Counted from the first letter of the stretch, positions 34,121 through 45,988 are shown. The stretch: DNA of 64,000 bases from Enoplolaimus lenunculus (GCA_030248215.1 JASANG010000447.1:1-64000); one strand, 5' to 3'. The notes: generated from the sequence alone by a model not told the origin. Translations and numbers: made by a program.

Positions 34121-37100
34121 CTAATTAGGCTTCAAAGAGAGGAAACTGTAATAATTAACCCACGAACATACTTATTAATATTAATTATACGACTTACTTG
34201 TACCAATTAGTCAACTGCATCATAACGTACAACGACGCAGCGCTCATAACAATGTGGAAAAACGAATACGAATATACAACGCGGCATTTCTCGTCACATT
34301 CTTCATCATTACTGTCATCATTTGAATTGGCAGTAAAACGATTAGCTGCCACATAATTTGCAGTGTAACGAGTTTCGTTCTGTTTACTTCGACCGCAAAT
34401 CATGAATGACAAACATGACTTGCATACACCGTCATTTTTTGCAGTGTTCACCCTGTTGGCACTCAGCGGAAATTCATTTTCAATGCCTAAATTTCATTAC
34501 AATGCACCAGTTTAACGCAATAAACTATGCTAATCAATAGAAATCTATGTGTTCTACTAACAATGTTTCAAATATTGGTTGGATTCCTGAAATCTATTAA
34601 CATTTCGAGTAAAAACAAATAAACGATAAATGTAAGTCATTGTCACAACAAGAAAGTTACTTTTGCTTTATATTATCCCCCGACTACAAAATCCGGGGTT
34701 TGGCTTTGAGAATGACTGTACACAAATAATCACCTAGCAAAAACGATGTTCGACAATCACTAAAATATCACAATAACCTATGATTTTCTCTAACCCTCAA
34801 ACATATCATCTTGGTTAATTTCCTTACCACAACTTTTGCAAGATTGACTTACCCAAATTTCGCGCAGTGGCCGACGTTCGTAAACTCGCGTACAATGTTA
34901 CAACAAGCATTACTGCTATACCACCATAAGCAACGAACAATTGATTGACTGGCAACGCAGCGGCTTTCGGACTACAATATCGTTGCATATCCGCAAGTGA
35001 AATAATATCACCATTAAACCCTTCATTTTTGGGAGGTTCAAACCATTGAGATTCTGTTCCAATACTCAACAAATTGCTTTCATTGTTGGCGTTTGACGCA
35101 CTAAAACCAATGTTGGGATGTGGCGACTGGTGAGGTATAATTGGCAGTGATATGGCAGCAGGCGAGCTTGCGTTTCGTTCGACAGACAATGCTGATAAAT
35201 CGGGAGCGACCCGATAAATTGTCGAATTAACAAGAGTCATGTCTAAAACAAATTTAGCTCAAATGTAGTTATATCGAAACACGCTTTCATTCTTCTACAA
35301 GCTTAGGCTCCAGTTCGACTTAAACTTCGCTTCTCACAAAAATGGTGAGCTCCGTAATACATTTAATATGTTTCGCAGTAAACAATAATTAAAACGTACC
35401 TTTAACTGTTGGTTGGCTGGACAGTGCAGAAAGTGTCAAAAACATAACGTAAGCAGAAACGACGCCTGACTGTAGAAACCCAGCTGACGCTCCTCCAGTG
35501 CCTGAAACAATTCAGCTCTATTCATAAGTGCAAGTTTTTGCTGCGAGAACTTGCAGCTGTAAATTGCACGCACAACTTGCATTTTTAATCAGCCAATAAG
35601 AAAGCGGCTGCAATAAATTCAGTGAACTGGCATAGTTATTCACACATGTGAACTAAACTCCTAGCTATGATATTTAATGCATTATTTGCAGCTGCACGTT
35701 TTTCCAGCTGGATTTTGTACAAAACTTGCACGAGTGAATAGGACTCTTAATTTGTATTTATATTTAATGATTCCACTGTACGCAATATTAAAGCTTCAAA
35801 ACTAATAAAATTCTATTATCATGAATTTTTTAAACTCATTTGTTAAACCTTAAATGTTATAGGAATACACAGATGCCTAATGCTTAGCTTTTTAATCTTT
35901 TTTACTACCCGAAAATTAAAATAATAATATCTCTAAAACCCACATTCACATGTGAGTTTAGCCCCTATTTCCGCTAACTATATAACCAATCGTAGTGGGA
36001 CTACATTTATTGAGCGAAGCTCGAACACGCGTAAGCAATTAAAGTAATATGCAAATTAGTTATTTCATTTATCGGTTATAAGGGTTTGTAAACAATTTAT
36101 TCAGATTCCTCGCACCCAAAAACCCTTCAGTCACCCTAATAATTATTTAAATTATTTAAAAAGTTCTACTTTTGTCTTGCCAATTAAGCTTATATGAAAA
36201 TTAGCTATTAGCTAACTATTCGATTATCGGTTTTGAGCGTTTGTAGACAATTTGTTCAGATTCTTCGCACTCAAAAACAAATTATAGCTGAAATTAGATT
36301 GCTTGCAATCCTAATAATTAGTGAAATATTGTAAAAATGTCTAATTTAGGCTTATCAATTATGCATATGCAAATTATCTATTAGTTAACTATTCAATTAT
36401 GGCTTTTAGAGGTTTGTAAACAATTTACTCAGATTTACCGCACTCAAAAACCTTCATTAACCCTAATAATTTTTGAAATAATCTATTTAAAAAGTCCTAA
36501 TTTAGGCTTATAAACTATGTTAATATGCAAATTATCTATTAGCTAACTACTCAATTATCGGTCTTGGAGGTTTGTAAACAGTCTATTCAGATTCCTCGCT
36601 CACAAAAAGCCTTTAATCCTGAAATTAGATTGCTTGCAACTGTAATAATTAGTGAAATATTAAAGAAAGTCCTAATTTAGGCTTAACAAATTATGCAAAT
36701 TAGCCGGTAGCTAATAAACGGCTTAAAATTTTAAACCCCCAACGCGAGCTTAACACCCTAGGATAATTGGCTTTCAAACAAAAATAAGTTTATCAAAATG
36801 GGTTCCGCCGTTCCTGAGATTCTTTTCGGGCGGACAGACGAACGGACGGACGGACATCCACCTTTCGACCCCAGAGTACAAAACATAAACCGCCTCGCGA
36901 AACTCCTCTTGAATGATCATCTAGAAAGATGTGCGTAACGCAAACTGAACTTTACGAAACACTATTATAAATTGGAGAACCATCGCTAAAATCTCAAAAA
37001 AATAACACTAACAATAAATAAAAGCATAAAATGGTACACGACTTACTTCGTTTCAAACAAGGCATGGTTGATATGATCATTGTGAGACAGCAAATAGCAA

Positions 37101-40100
37101 CGTTAACACCGACAAACAGTTTGTTTAACAAACATGTTGACTCAAAACCATAATAAATGTATAAAAAGACGGCAGTAATAAGCGAGGCAGTGTGAAGGAA
37201 CGCCGCTCCAAACGACATAACTGAAAACAGTAGAACAATAGAGCACAGCAGTGTGGCAACAAAGGTTTGGATTTGAATTCGGCAAAAATTTGTGGTTCGG
37301 ACTCGGTTGTAAAAAAAGCCGAATCCAACAATGTTCGACAGCATGATCTTTACATTTTTAAACAATAAAAATTTTAAACAACTTGTAAGTTGTTATATAA
37401 ATCAATATTTTCTGTTTCGGGTCAGAAATCTAGAACTGAATTAAGCAAATTAGCGATGGGTTCGGACTCGGTCAAATCATGGATTCGGTGTCAACCTGGA
37501 ACGCAGTCGATCACTATAGAATTTCACATCCTACAATAAGAAATTTACTGCCACCGTTTTGCTACCGTTTAATCACTTTTCAAACTACCCTAGAACTAAA
37601 ACAACTTACCCATATAAGTAAAAAACGAGACCCACTTTGTCCGCTTCGTTACAATTTGTAATCTAAAAAACAAATGAATTATATACAGAAGGTTATATAA
37701 CTGTACTGCACCATGGTTTTTCAAAAAATCTGCCCGTAATTATTGGTAACTATGAAATTTCATAATCCGGCTTCTAAGAAATTTAAAAAACGACAACCAG
37801 ACGAGCGTATAATCAATATGAGCACATCTTTATTGAACTGTCTCTGCTCTCCCAACTCCGAGTTATTTGTGAACTTACAAAGAATCAGTGATCGCATGGA
37901 TAAAGTCAACCAATAAAACAAGTTGTATAATTGTAAATATAAATGCACCAATGAGACCAACATAAATGATGGCTGAAAAAACAAGATAATATCTTTGATA
38001 CAGAAGCATGCTTTTGATGTTTCTCAGGATGCTACAACATAGGCAAAACGTCACGTCAAAATTGGGCAAATAACCTTGGTTGTAACTATAAAATATGGAA
38101 CGAATATGCGCCCAAGTGGGATTATTATTTTTGGTCCACTCCGTTAAAAAGGTTTACTCAAAAATCTTTCGTTAAAGCAGCTTGCCCATTTGAGAGCCAT
38201 TTACGAAAAATTACCAGCTATAACAATAAAGCATTTCAAATTATAATATAAATGTAAAACTCACGATATTTGCCAAGTCCAATGTATTCGGTTGGAATGT
38301 AAAACATTCCAAAATTAGCTGCAATAAGCAAAACCCATTTAACTGCCCAAAACCTGCAAGAAACACAAAAATCCAATACATACAATATTTATGAAATAGT
38401 TCATTCGAAGGTTTTCTTGTGCCATGTTTTTAAATGAGGTTTTGAGGTTCTGATAATTTTTGAGCAAGTAAACTCCGTTTAAAAATCAGATAAACATTGT
38501 GCAAAAATCGGTTTATAATATAAAAACACTTATCACTGTAAGGACATGTCCACAGGTGCACAGTGGACAGACAGTCGGTGCGCACCCATCACCCATACAC
38601 AACGACTGTGCGCGACAGCCACGATCTCACGTGCACTGCACGTCCTTTCTCAATGAGAAGCAGGGCTCAATAGCTACACATGCCGAATCTGGTATGACAT
38701 GCTGCCACCACGGTACATCATTCGGTCAACGTAGCCAGCCGCCATTATAGGTAACTACCGAGTCGTGCGCCATTACGACACAGCCCTGTCTAGTGTGTAT
38801 GGTCCAACTTTTATCTGAGAGCGAACGCAATATGGTGCTGTGCAATTAGCGATTAAATATTGAACCAGCCAGCGATCGAACCCGAGGGTGCAGTTTGCAA
38901 AGCAGACATGCTACCACTACACCACAGGCCTCTGATATCGCAAAACCAATCGCATCGCCATATTACACCCCCTTCGTTAAAACAGGTCGTTCCCGACCGT
39001 GAATCCGTACCGTGTTTTAACGGAGCTGTATGCTCTTGCGCCCACGGAGCAGCGCCTCAAGTAAGAATATGTCCATAGATGCAGGGCGTCAGATTATAGG
39101 CAGCCGATGCGCGACACACAGAGCCTCCCGACTGCAAAGCAGACATTATCAACTAGGAAAATGTAACTATCGCTAGGCGAAGACATTATTAATTGTAATA
39201 TGGGCTCTGAAATATGTAAATGTGCTGAAAAAAACAAAATCATGTTTGTCTGGGGTAGCAAATTTAATCGAAAATCGAATTTTTTAGAAAATCCTTTACA
39301 GATTCACCCTTTAGCCGCCAGCCGGGGGATACGTGCAGGATAAGTAAGTTGATCTACTTTTAGCTAAAAATAAACATACGTACCCATTATGAATTAACGC
39401 TCTTGCACCACAGCTCGATTTAATCCCAATTGTGAATAGTGCCAACATGGCGAAAAACGCCGCTAACACAATGCAACTGCGATAAACTGCAGTGTAGCCA
39501 CTCAGTCGTTCACAGTAATATCCGATGCGCAGAAACGAGCATACTGCTTCGATGTTTGTCTGTAATTAATAATTATTCAGTTTATAATTTACCAGGAAAT
39601 CAATCAAAAATATTTAAAAACCTACAGAAAACCAAGCCTCAGAATGAAGAAAGCAATACTGAAAATTCGTTCAGTTGCTAATGCAGTTCAGGTCATGTCT
39701 GAAAGAGATTTTGAGCTTCTGAAGACTGCTTTCAAAGATTTGGCAACTTTAACGCTGTTGTGTAATAAACTGCATTTTGAATTTCGGCAAACACCTCAGA
39801 TTAACTTAACAGGGTCATGCTTACTCAGAATATATATACGCAAAGAGATTTTGAGCTTCTGAAGACTGCTTTCAAAAATTTGGCAACTTTAACGCCGTTG
39901 TGTAATAAACTGCATTTTGAATTTCAGCAAACACATGTATACTGGGCATTCGCTGGGTCGCAACGAAATTGAGGGACCAAAAGGAGAAAATTTCTGAGTA
40001 GGATGGGTTGCAGAATTTTCAATAAAGCGTCAGTTGCACTAGCCAGTGTTTAGTTACGTCTGCAATTAAATACATATTCAAAAGCAACCGGATAAATAAA

Positions 40101-40529
40101 ATAATAAACACGGATTAAATTTTTTATACGACATATATAGACATGAGAGGTATGATTAATCGGGTGTGAAATCTAAGGGGCGAGCTAAACCGGTGGCAAA
40201 ATCTGAAGCGGGAGGGGGCTTTATGTAAGTGGGAGCCCACACCCCCTAGTAGCGAACCCCCAGAATATTTACGTATATATTGGTGTTAGTACATGTCGCA
40301 ATAAATTAAAAAAAATGAAAAACCTGCCACAGTAAAAGTATACAGTACTACTGCATACCATATGAAGCAGTTGATGTTGAAGTTGCGGGGTCAACATTAA
40401 ACAACATGCAACTGTAGTGACGAACAGAAATGCGCAATACATCAGCCGTGTTGTTGTCGACACTCGAAACAATGGCCAACTACTACAGCAACATTGTCTA
40501 CAAGATGTATGCCAGCAGCAGAACTGTGC
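34121..40529 (-). CDS. serinc: SERINC (serine incorporator / TMS1 family) membrane protein, multi-exon
   Basis: Polytopic membrane protein. The family was first linked to serine incorporation into phospholipids, and members were later shown to scramble lipids and restrict enveloped viruses. Exons in transcript order: 40529-40359, 39559-39384, 38353-38265, 37972-37879, 37662-37610, 37220-37047, 35501-35400, 35242-34853, 34486-34198. Every junction keeps phase, and together they encode about 512 residues. Recognisable blocks: a Cys-rich start with [81 protein letters not shown], and [20 protein letters not shown]. The exon with the MG start, about 12 residues in vertebrate genes, was not found. 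The final transmembrane segment (vertebrate WTLVAPL) also was not found. Confidence 0.92.
34198..34486 (-). CDS. serinc: SERINC exon 10: cytosolic loop and YSYS.FH TM
   Basis: 289 nt, phase 1 to 2, acceptor GAAATTTAG|GC. An acidic [10 protein letters not shown] stretch precedes [20 protein letters not shown] and MQLTNWYK, matching YSYSLFHLMLCLASLYIMM and LTSWY. It ends at TACAA|GTAAGT; reading on instead gives Lys-stop at once. A 52-nt intron (34197-34146) would join to 34145-34121, adding NFLSLKPN and a stop. Neither end provides the last family TM. Confidence 0.88.
34853..35242 (-). CDS. serinc: SERINC exon 9: enlarged luminal loop and TM
   Basis: 390 nt, phase 1 to 1, acceptor TTTGTTTTAG and donor TTTGG|GTAAGT. 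About 95 polar residues with sequons NST, NAS and NES precede the TM around [20 protein letters not shown] and then RTSATA (vertebrate SSIRTSTNS). The loop is longer than the vertebrate one and is probably glycosylated. Confidence 0.9.
35400..35501 (-). CDS. serinc: SERINC exon 8: LLQSS..Y.MYLTWSA region
   Basis: 102 nt, phase 1 to 1, acceptor TTGTTTCAG and donor AAAG|GTACGT. It encodes [20 protein letters not shown], equivalent to SGLLQSSLITLYTMYLTWS. Confidence 0.93.
35986..36910 (-). repeat. BIG family, copy c (reverse)
   Basis: Reverse-oriented copy: CGTAGTGGGACTACATTTAT at the left, GGACGGACGGACATCCACC and CCTCGCGAAACTCC at the right. Three to four monomers with AATTATCTATTAG and TTTGTAAAC lie between. 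It fills much of the intron between SERINC exons 7 and 8. Confidence 0.7.
37047..37220 (-). CDS. serinc: SERINC exon 7: two TM segments
   Basis: 174 nt, phase 1 to 1, acceptor CTACTGTTTTCAG and donor CGAA|GTAAGT. It encodes [20 protein letters not shown] and [20 protein letters not shown], matching LLYTYYT..ENKFFISINLILC of vertebrates. A hAT MITE ends 29 bp upstream of the exon. Confidence 0.92.
37249..37498. mobile_element. hAT-type MITE next to SERINC exon 7
   Basis: It starts CAGTGTGGCAACAAAGG and ends CCGGATTCGGTGTCAACCTG-like text. Flanks GAGCACAG and GAACGCAG agree at 6 of 8 bases. Same family as 640-1001. Its border is 29 bp from the exon, just beyond the polypyrimidine tract. Confidence 0.65.
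37610..37662 (-). CDS. serinc: SERINC exon 6, 53-nt micro-exon
   Basis: Acceptor TTTGTTTTTTAG and donor TATGG|GTAAGT, phase 2 to 1, exactly what the neighbouring exons need. It encodes [17 protein letters not shown], filling the position of the cytosolic loop and start of the next TM (RLWYAALLSF in vertebrates). Similarity is low, so the main support is splice sites, phase and length. Confidence 0.75.
37879..37972 (-). CDS. serinc: SERINC exon 5: QLVLLVDF signature
   Basis: 94 nt, phase 1 to 2, acceptor TTTTTTCAG and donor TCTTT|GTAAGT. It encodes [20 protein letters not shown] and [10 protein letters not shown], which holds the most conserved SERINC string, QLVLLVDF.H. Confidence 0.95.
38265..38353 (-). 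CDS. serinc: SERINC exon 4: HNGFW..FYIP region
   Basis: 89 nt, phase 2 to 1, acceptor TTCTTGCAG and donor TATC|GTGAGT. It encodes [20 protein letters not shown], equivalent to [20 protein letters not shown] of the family. Confidence 0.93.
38500..38935 (-). repeat. tRNA-derived SINE
   Basis: On the minus strand TGGTGTAGTGG (38914-38924) fits a Pol III A box. GGTTCGATCGC (about 38872-38882) fits a B box 42 bp downstream, with a CTTTGCAAA anticodon-like loop between. The GC-richer body toward 38500 would be the SINE body. It lies in the intron between SERINC exons 3 and 4. A related fragment, ACTGCAAAGCAGACATTATC, is near 39140. Confidence 0.65.
39384..39559 (-). CDS. serinc: SERINC exon 3
   Basis: 176 nt, phase 0 to 2, acceptor AATTACAG|ACA and donor AATGG|GTACGT. 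It encodes [15 protein letters not shown], then a hydrophobic [15 protein letters not shown], then ARALIHNG, matching vertebrate VGYKAVYR and RAAVHNGFW. The luminal segment before it is shorter than in vertebrates. Confidence 0.92.
39640..39935. repeat. 140-bp tandem duplication in a SERINC intron
   Basis: AGAGATTTTGAGCTTCTGAA starts at 39704 and again at 39844, and the following about 90 bp are nearly identical. The first copy is inside a 72-codon open frame ([14 protein letters not shown]), whose continuation into the second copy is out of register. No family recognised. A repeat shared with about 22950-23090 follows (GCAGAATTTTCAATAAAGCG). Confidence 0.6.
40359..40529 (-). CDS. serinc: SERINC exon 2: Cys-rich segment and TM
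   Basis: 57 codons, phase 0 to 0, acceptor ACGATTTAG|GCA and donor ATG|GTATGC. The Cys-rich part resembles the PCLCSGASCLLCSCC region of vertebrate SERINCs. [20 protein letters not shown] matches TRLIYAFILLLSTVVSYIM. The start-codon exon should lie above 40530. Confidence 0.9.
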
Positions 40530-40775
40530 CTAAATCGTAAAACTTATACTTTTATGCTTGGCTCACTAGACAAACTTTCGTTGAAACAAAATTAACGAAT
40601 GATTATTTATCAGTGTTGGTCATAATACCTCTATACTATAAATACCTTTATCAAAACTAGAAAAATGAATAATTTTGGATTCATGTAAAAACAAAATTGA
40701 GGTTTCTAGTAGGGTTTTCCATTTAGAAAATTAGGTACTAGAAAAACATGGAAGAACCAAGATGCATGAGTATAA

Positions 40776-41000
40776 GATTGCGAGGCGGATGGCGCTATGA
40801 TATCGCACTGGACTGAGAATCTGTCGGCCATTGGTCATGGAATCGAAACCTCGTAAGACTAACTGACCGCCCATCATTTCCAATTACAAACACTCGCGAA
40901 CCCAACGTGCACTTTGTGTCATGCTGGTGCTTATCCTCGGGCTCCGGTTCTTTCTAGATACTGTGGCTCAGTCTCGAGACTTATAAACATAACATGTCTT
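40776..41000 (+). repeat. tRNA-like SINE fragment
   Basis: GAGGCGGATGGCGCTATGAT resembles a tRNA 5' end with an A box, and GGAATCGAAACCTCG a decayed B box closing the same arm. A GC-richer body follows up to about 41000. It lies upstream of SERINC exon 2. Confidence 0.5.
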
Positions 41001-44000
41001 ATACCGGTGCCTTAACTCTTTGTCAATATGAGTTATCTGTGCCAAAAATATTGTGCCTTTATTTATTTTTCGACCAAATTCTATACTGAAATTGTTGTGC
41101 GTTATCATATGCGTCTTATGCATTCTGTGTTTTCAGGTTTTAACTCCTCATTTGCAACTCATTGTTTTCTGCAAACCCTTTAACAATCCCCCATCTTATG
41201 CAACTTCCACAACTCCATATTTTATATTCATAAACTTGTATTTATAACTCTTAAGTTTTCAGGCTATACTTTCTTATTTCTACTAATTTTCCGCGGCTTA
41301 TTCAATTTGGAACCTTCATTTTCGTCAACTTTCATCCTATTGCGTCTGTTTTTGCCATAACTCTATCTTGTCGATTTTGGGGTATCATTATCAGTTTAAC
41401 TAACAATATTATTTTGGTTAGCTATTTGCGGTACGATTTCATCATATCCACTGCTAGTCGGTTACAACATGTTTTCACAGGTATCAAAAGTGTCGGATTT
41501 TCACGTAAACGGCCAAGTTGGGGATCTATGACGATAGCGTATTCGCCCTTCACCAACGGCACGGCCGGTTTTAAGAATTTACTGACGAACGGTTTTACCA
41601 AAGGCACAGTTATCGGTTATACAGTATATTAAGGCTATACGCCTGCAGCTAGTTTGTAACTAAGCCTAAGCGATTTCCGTAAGACTTTACAACTATGACT
41701 CCGGAATAAACTGTTGCGTGTGGTGTATGAGCGATAGCAGTTCCGTACACCGGCGCCCCTGCTGGACACACTGTTAGACAACGCGAACACTGGCGCCCAG
41801 CGCACCGTGTCCGAAACAACATGAAAAGATCGCCCACATATGCATAACTATATTTAAAATACCACAAAAAAACCACTGACTAATTCTTAGGTTCGTTGCG
41901 AAAACCTTGATAAAATCCGAATAAACAAGAAACTCTATTAAACAGTATTCAAGCAAACAGTTTTAAACATCTAACCAGACTGTTGTATACTGATAACAAT
42001 TCAGAGTTAACAACATTTAGCTAACAATATCGCTTTTTACTATTTTGCATAAATTTCAGTTTCTTTCCTTTTGCCTTCACGCCCCCGCACAAGGTTATTG
42101 CCTTCTTGTTGACTGGTTTTCACCAACACTATTAGCAGGTAATATGCCTTCTCTATATCACAAAAAGCAGTAATTTCTTCCGGTTGAACAATAAGCATTC
42201 CAGAATCTGAATCGTTGTTGTTCTAAGGTCAGTCGAAAACCAGACCATACCCGCTTTCGGACCGGTCAAAAATCCTCTTTTTACCGGTCCAGACCTTACA
42301 ACCCTAGCCTACCCAGTTTCAGTCATTTTATTCATTGATTACAAGCCACAACTGAACCTTACCTGTTTCGCGCAACAGCAATCCATTGACGTCACTGTCT
42401 TGCCCCTTTATACTGTTACTTTGCTGCACGAGATCTAGTCAGTCATTTCTATCGAAACCCGCGTGAAATTCAGTCTACATGCATACCAGTAGAAATAATC
42501 GCCCCATAACAATTAAAAACTAAAGTCGTACACAGCAAACATATAAGAAAAAAGATAAGCACGTAATTCAAAGATTGCCAGTCTTCACTTTTAATTTATA
42601 ACTCAGGCACTTATTTCGAGATAGCTTCTGTGTATTCATAAATATGATTCAGTTTCTTGATCCGCTAGCTATGCCAATATTACTTGGTACACACACGGAA
42701 AATTTTGCTGAACCAAAGCTGTTTTTGATTGGCTTTTAAACAAAATACGTTTTGATGCTACATTTATGCTCTTTCTGCTAGTAACTCGTCCGAACATCTT
42801 TCCCTGCTTACGCCGTTTATATTTTGTAATCCATTTTACATGTACACTCCACCACTTAATTTATTAATAAATGCCAGGGTGTAAAATGAATAGTAAAAAT
42901 AACGGAAACTAAAACGGAACGGAAAACGAATATTAAAGTATGAACGTTCCAAAAATGTTTTGTTTTTCAACCAACACAATTGAGGCTTGCATATATTTAC
43001 CGGTTTTTCAGAAATCCGAAAGAAAAAGGGGCAGATGCATCGTAATTTTTAAGATTTTGGATGAATTGCATAATTATATTTCGTTTCGAACAAATGCAGC
43101 ATATCTTTTAATAATAATTGCGAGATATATATACATGATTTACAACCAATTTTGAATATAAAAATGACATAATTTCCGTTATTTCAATAACGAAAACAGA
43201 AACGGACATTGATTTTTACCGGAAACGGAAACAGAAACTTATATGCGATTACATCATAATCAACATAAAATTTTAACTTTATTGGCTTTCGTTGTAAACT
43301 GGCGTTCACACTCGTATGCTTATAATATTAACGAGTATACTTCTAAAGACTATATGCTTCCGTATTCTACGTAGGAGGATGTAACGTAGTATATTCGTTT
43401 CCGTTTCCGTCTTATTATATAAAGTAAAAATCGGTGACCGTCTCAGTTTCCGCTATATAGAATAACGGAAATTCAAAATTAGTTATAAAATACGTATACA
43501 TCTCGCAATTTTTTGTTACATATAGGATGCATTCAAAGTGTAGGTACGAAACTCGTTCAAAATTTTAGAAATGCATCCGCCAGTTTTCTTTACGATTTTT
43601 GGAAGATCAGTGAATATATGTACGCGTCAATTGTGTTGGCAGAAAAATGGAAAAAATTTTATACTTTAATATCTGTTTTCTGTTTCCGTTATTTTTACTA
43701 CCCGTTTACACCCTGATGCGTAGCAATTAGGGTGTAACCAGACATTCGTTGAAGCCGAAGCTTCCGCTTATTTTTACGCTCAATTCTGCAATTGTTCGAA
43801 ACGAAACAAAAATTACGAAATTTTATCCAAAATCTTAAATTTCGGTGTATCCGCAATTTTTTCTCTGTTAATTTTCTTTGGAAGAAAAATTATCTTTGAA
43901 ACTTTTGTGTACTTCAAACTTCAATATTCGTTTTTCTTTTCCGTTTTCGTAATTTTTACCATACGTTTTACCCTGGTAAGAAATACTGGTTCAACCAAAA

Positions 44001-44270
44001 TTGCAGTTTAAAATATTGCATTGCTAAAAAAGTATTGTACCTCTATCATCCAAAAGGTTCTTACAGTCGCAATTGTGTTAGCTGGACTGATTTGCAATCA
44101 AGCAGAGGCATGTGTACCATCATCAACTGTATAACCTCTGTTTTTCCAGAGAATATATACTGCAACTCGTATATATAAATTACCCCTCCTAACTTTAAGA
44201 TTTCATTTTTTGACTCTTTGTCCAAAACTTTCACGACTCAGTGCTAATTTCAAGACATGATGTAGGTATA

Positions 44271-44480
44271 CACTGCAAAAATGGTGAGTCAAGCTGACTC
44301 TCTCCGAAATAGGCTTAACGGGACCACACGCATTGAATCAAATTCGATTTCGCCAGAGTCGAACGTGAGACTCAGTGAGTCGAATTTGACTCTGGCGGAG
44401 TCGAATTTTGACACAACTTGTTTAGTCCCGTATAGCCTATTTTGAAGAGAGTCAATTTGACTCAGCATTTTTTGTAGTGT
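44271..44480. mobile_element. GAGTC MITE (CACTGCAAAAA ends)
   Basis: It starts CACTGCAAAAATGGTGAGTC and ends with the inverted GACTCAGCATTTTTTGTAGTG. Inner arms also pair: GACTCTCTCCGAAATAGGC with GCCTATTTTGAAGAGAGTC. Related copies lie at 57602-57680 and 57805-58022. Non-coding. Confidence 0.7.
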
Positions 44481-45312
44481 ATAAGACTTTTCGCATATAT
44501 ATGTGTGTAACTATATCTAAATGTAAAAATGCAGCAGATATGGTCCGAGAACGCCGTTATGTATTGATAACCGTTGCAAAACATAACATATCCTGCACGA
44601 CTTTGCAAAATGTAAATTAAATTCAATTACAAAAAGTTAATTTCAATCGTTTATAGACAAGTTTTTATAGCAAAATAGTTTTTATGACATTGAATGGCTC
44701 AATTGAAGTAATTTGTCAAAAAAATATAATGCCCTACAATATTTTATTCTCCAAAATATGCGACCCTGAATGTTGTCATTTCTGTTTTATTAATTGTTGA
44801 AACAGCCAGCTACTCAATTTGCGAGTGAAACCGCATTTTCGGTTGCTCGATGCAAAAAATATTGTGAAACGCGACTTGAATTTCGTCAGTAGTTATTAAA
44901 AAGTCACTGTGTTATTGTAATTGTTGAAATTTGAAAGAAAATTGCTATGTAAACAATTACTTAAATATTGTTAAATAAATTTATTTTTGGCTTAAATATT
45001 AATAAAACGATTATTGACAAAGCATAATTAATAGGATATTTTGTCACTTTACGTATTTAACACAATGATTGGGATAAACGTTACATTTTAATCGGAAATC
45101 ATTGTTGCCTGATTGCAGTGCTTTATAGTTTGCTGTGTTTATTATTATTTACATTGGCCATTACATTTCATTTGTGAGAATGCAAAATTGTTATGAAACA
45201 GCAGAAAACATGGAAGCAATTATAGACTTTTTAAAAATCTAAACTTCAATAAAAACCGCAGTCGCTGCTTGCGAAACTTTGGTTTTTACTTCAAAGAAGC
45301 TATTACAAACAC

Positions 45313-45462
45313 GGCCAATGTATAGAGCAGGGCAGGAACAGTAGTATAAGCATATTCCTAAGCCTAAGCCTAAGCCTAAACCTAAGCCAAAAATTAGTCT
45401 AAAGCTTAAGTTTACTCTAATTACAGTCCGGCCGGAAAACGTTCCGGTCCTGTTCTATACAA
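45313..45462. mobile_element. MITE family B with CCTAAG array
   Basis: GGCCAATGTATAGAGCAGGG at the left is inverted as CCGGTCCTGTTCTATAC at the right. Inside is CCTAAGCCTAAGCCTAAG. About 150 bp, non-coding. Confidence 0.65.
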
Positions 45463-45988
45463 TCAACTCCGGAAAAAAATAGTTATTTCTGGTTATTTCT
45501 GAGTGAATAACAGTAATATTAACTCACTCAGAACTGGTTTAATTTCGGGTTAATTTAATTAATTATTCAGAATTAGTTCAAACAATTAATTTATAATGAA
45601 TACGCGTTATTTTGCTCTTTGTTATTGCATTGCCTTGGTCAAGGCCTAGAAACACTATAAGTAGTTTACCAAATACACTCTAACATATCATTTTAATTAG
45701 TGCTGGGTATTGGATGTTTTTTATGCACTGATAATAGTGACACCAATTATAAAGAGGGATTATAATATAAAGCCGGGTTTTGTCTTTCGTTCGAGTTGGA
45801 ATCAATAGGAGTCTATATCCCCTCAATCTGTAATTGAGCAGACAGAGTCCAATATTTACAATTACGGTCATAATCACATTACATAAAATGTTCCTTGACC
45901 AAATAAAGTTCAGTGCCGGATACTGTAGCCCTATCATCAACTGGCGATACATGCTGAGAATACAGGTAAACAAATCCATCACTATACT

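Noticed and set aside
38872-38924. Functional tRNA gene
   Set aside because: A and B boxes and an anticodon-like loop are visible, but the acceptor stem does not close. It fits a SINE head.
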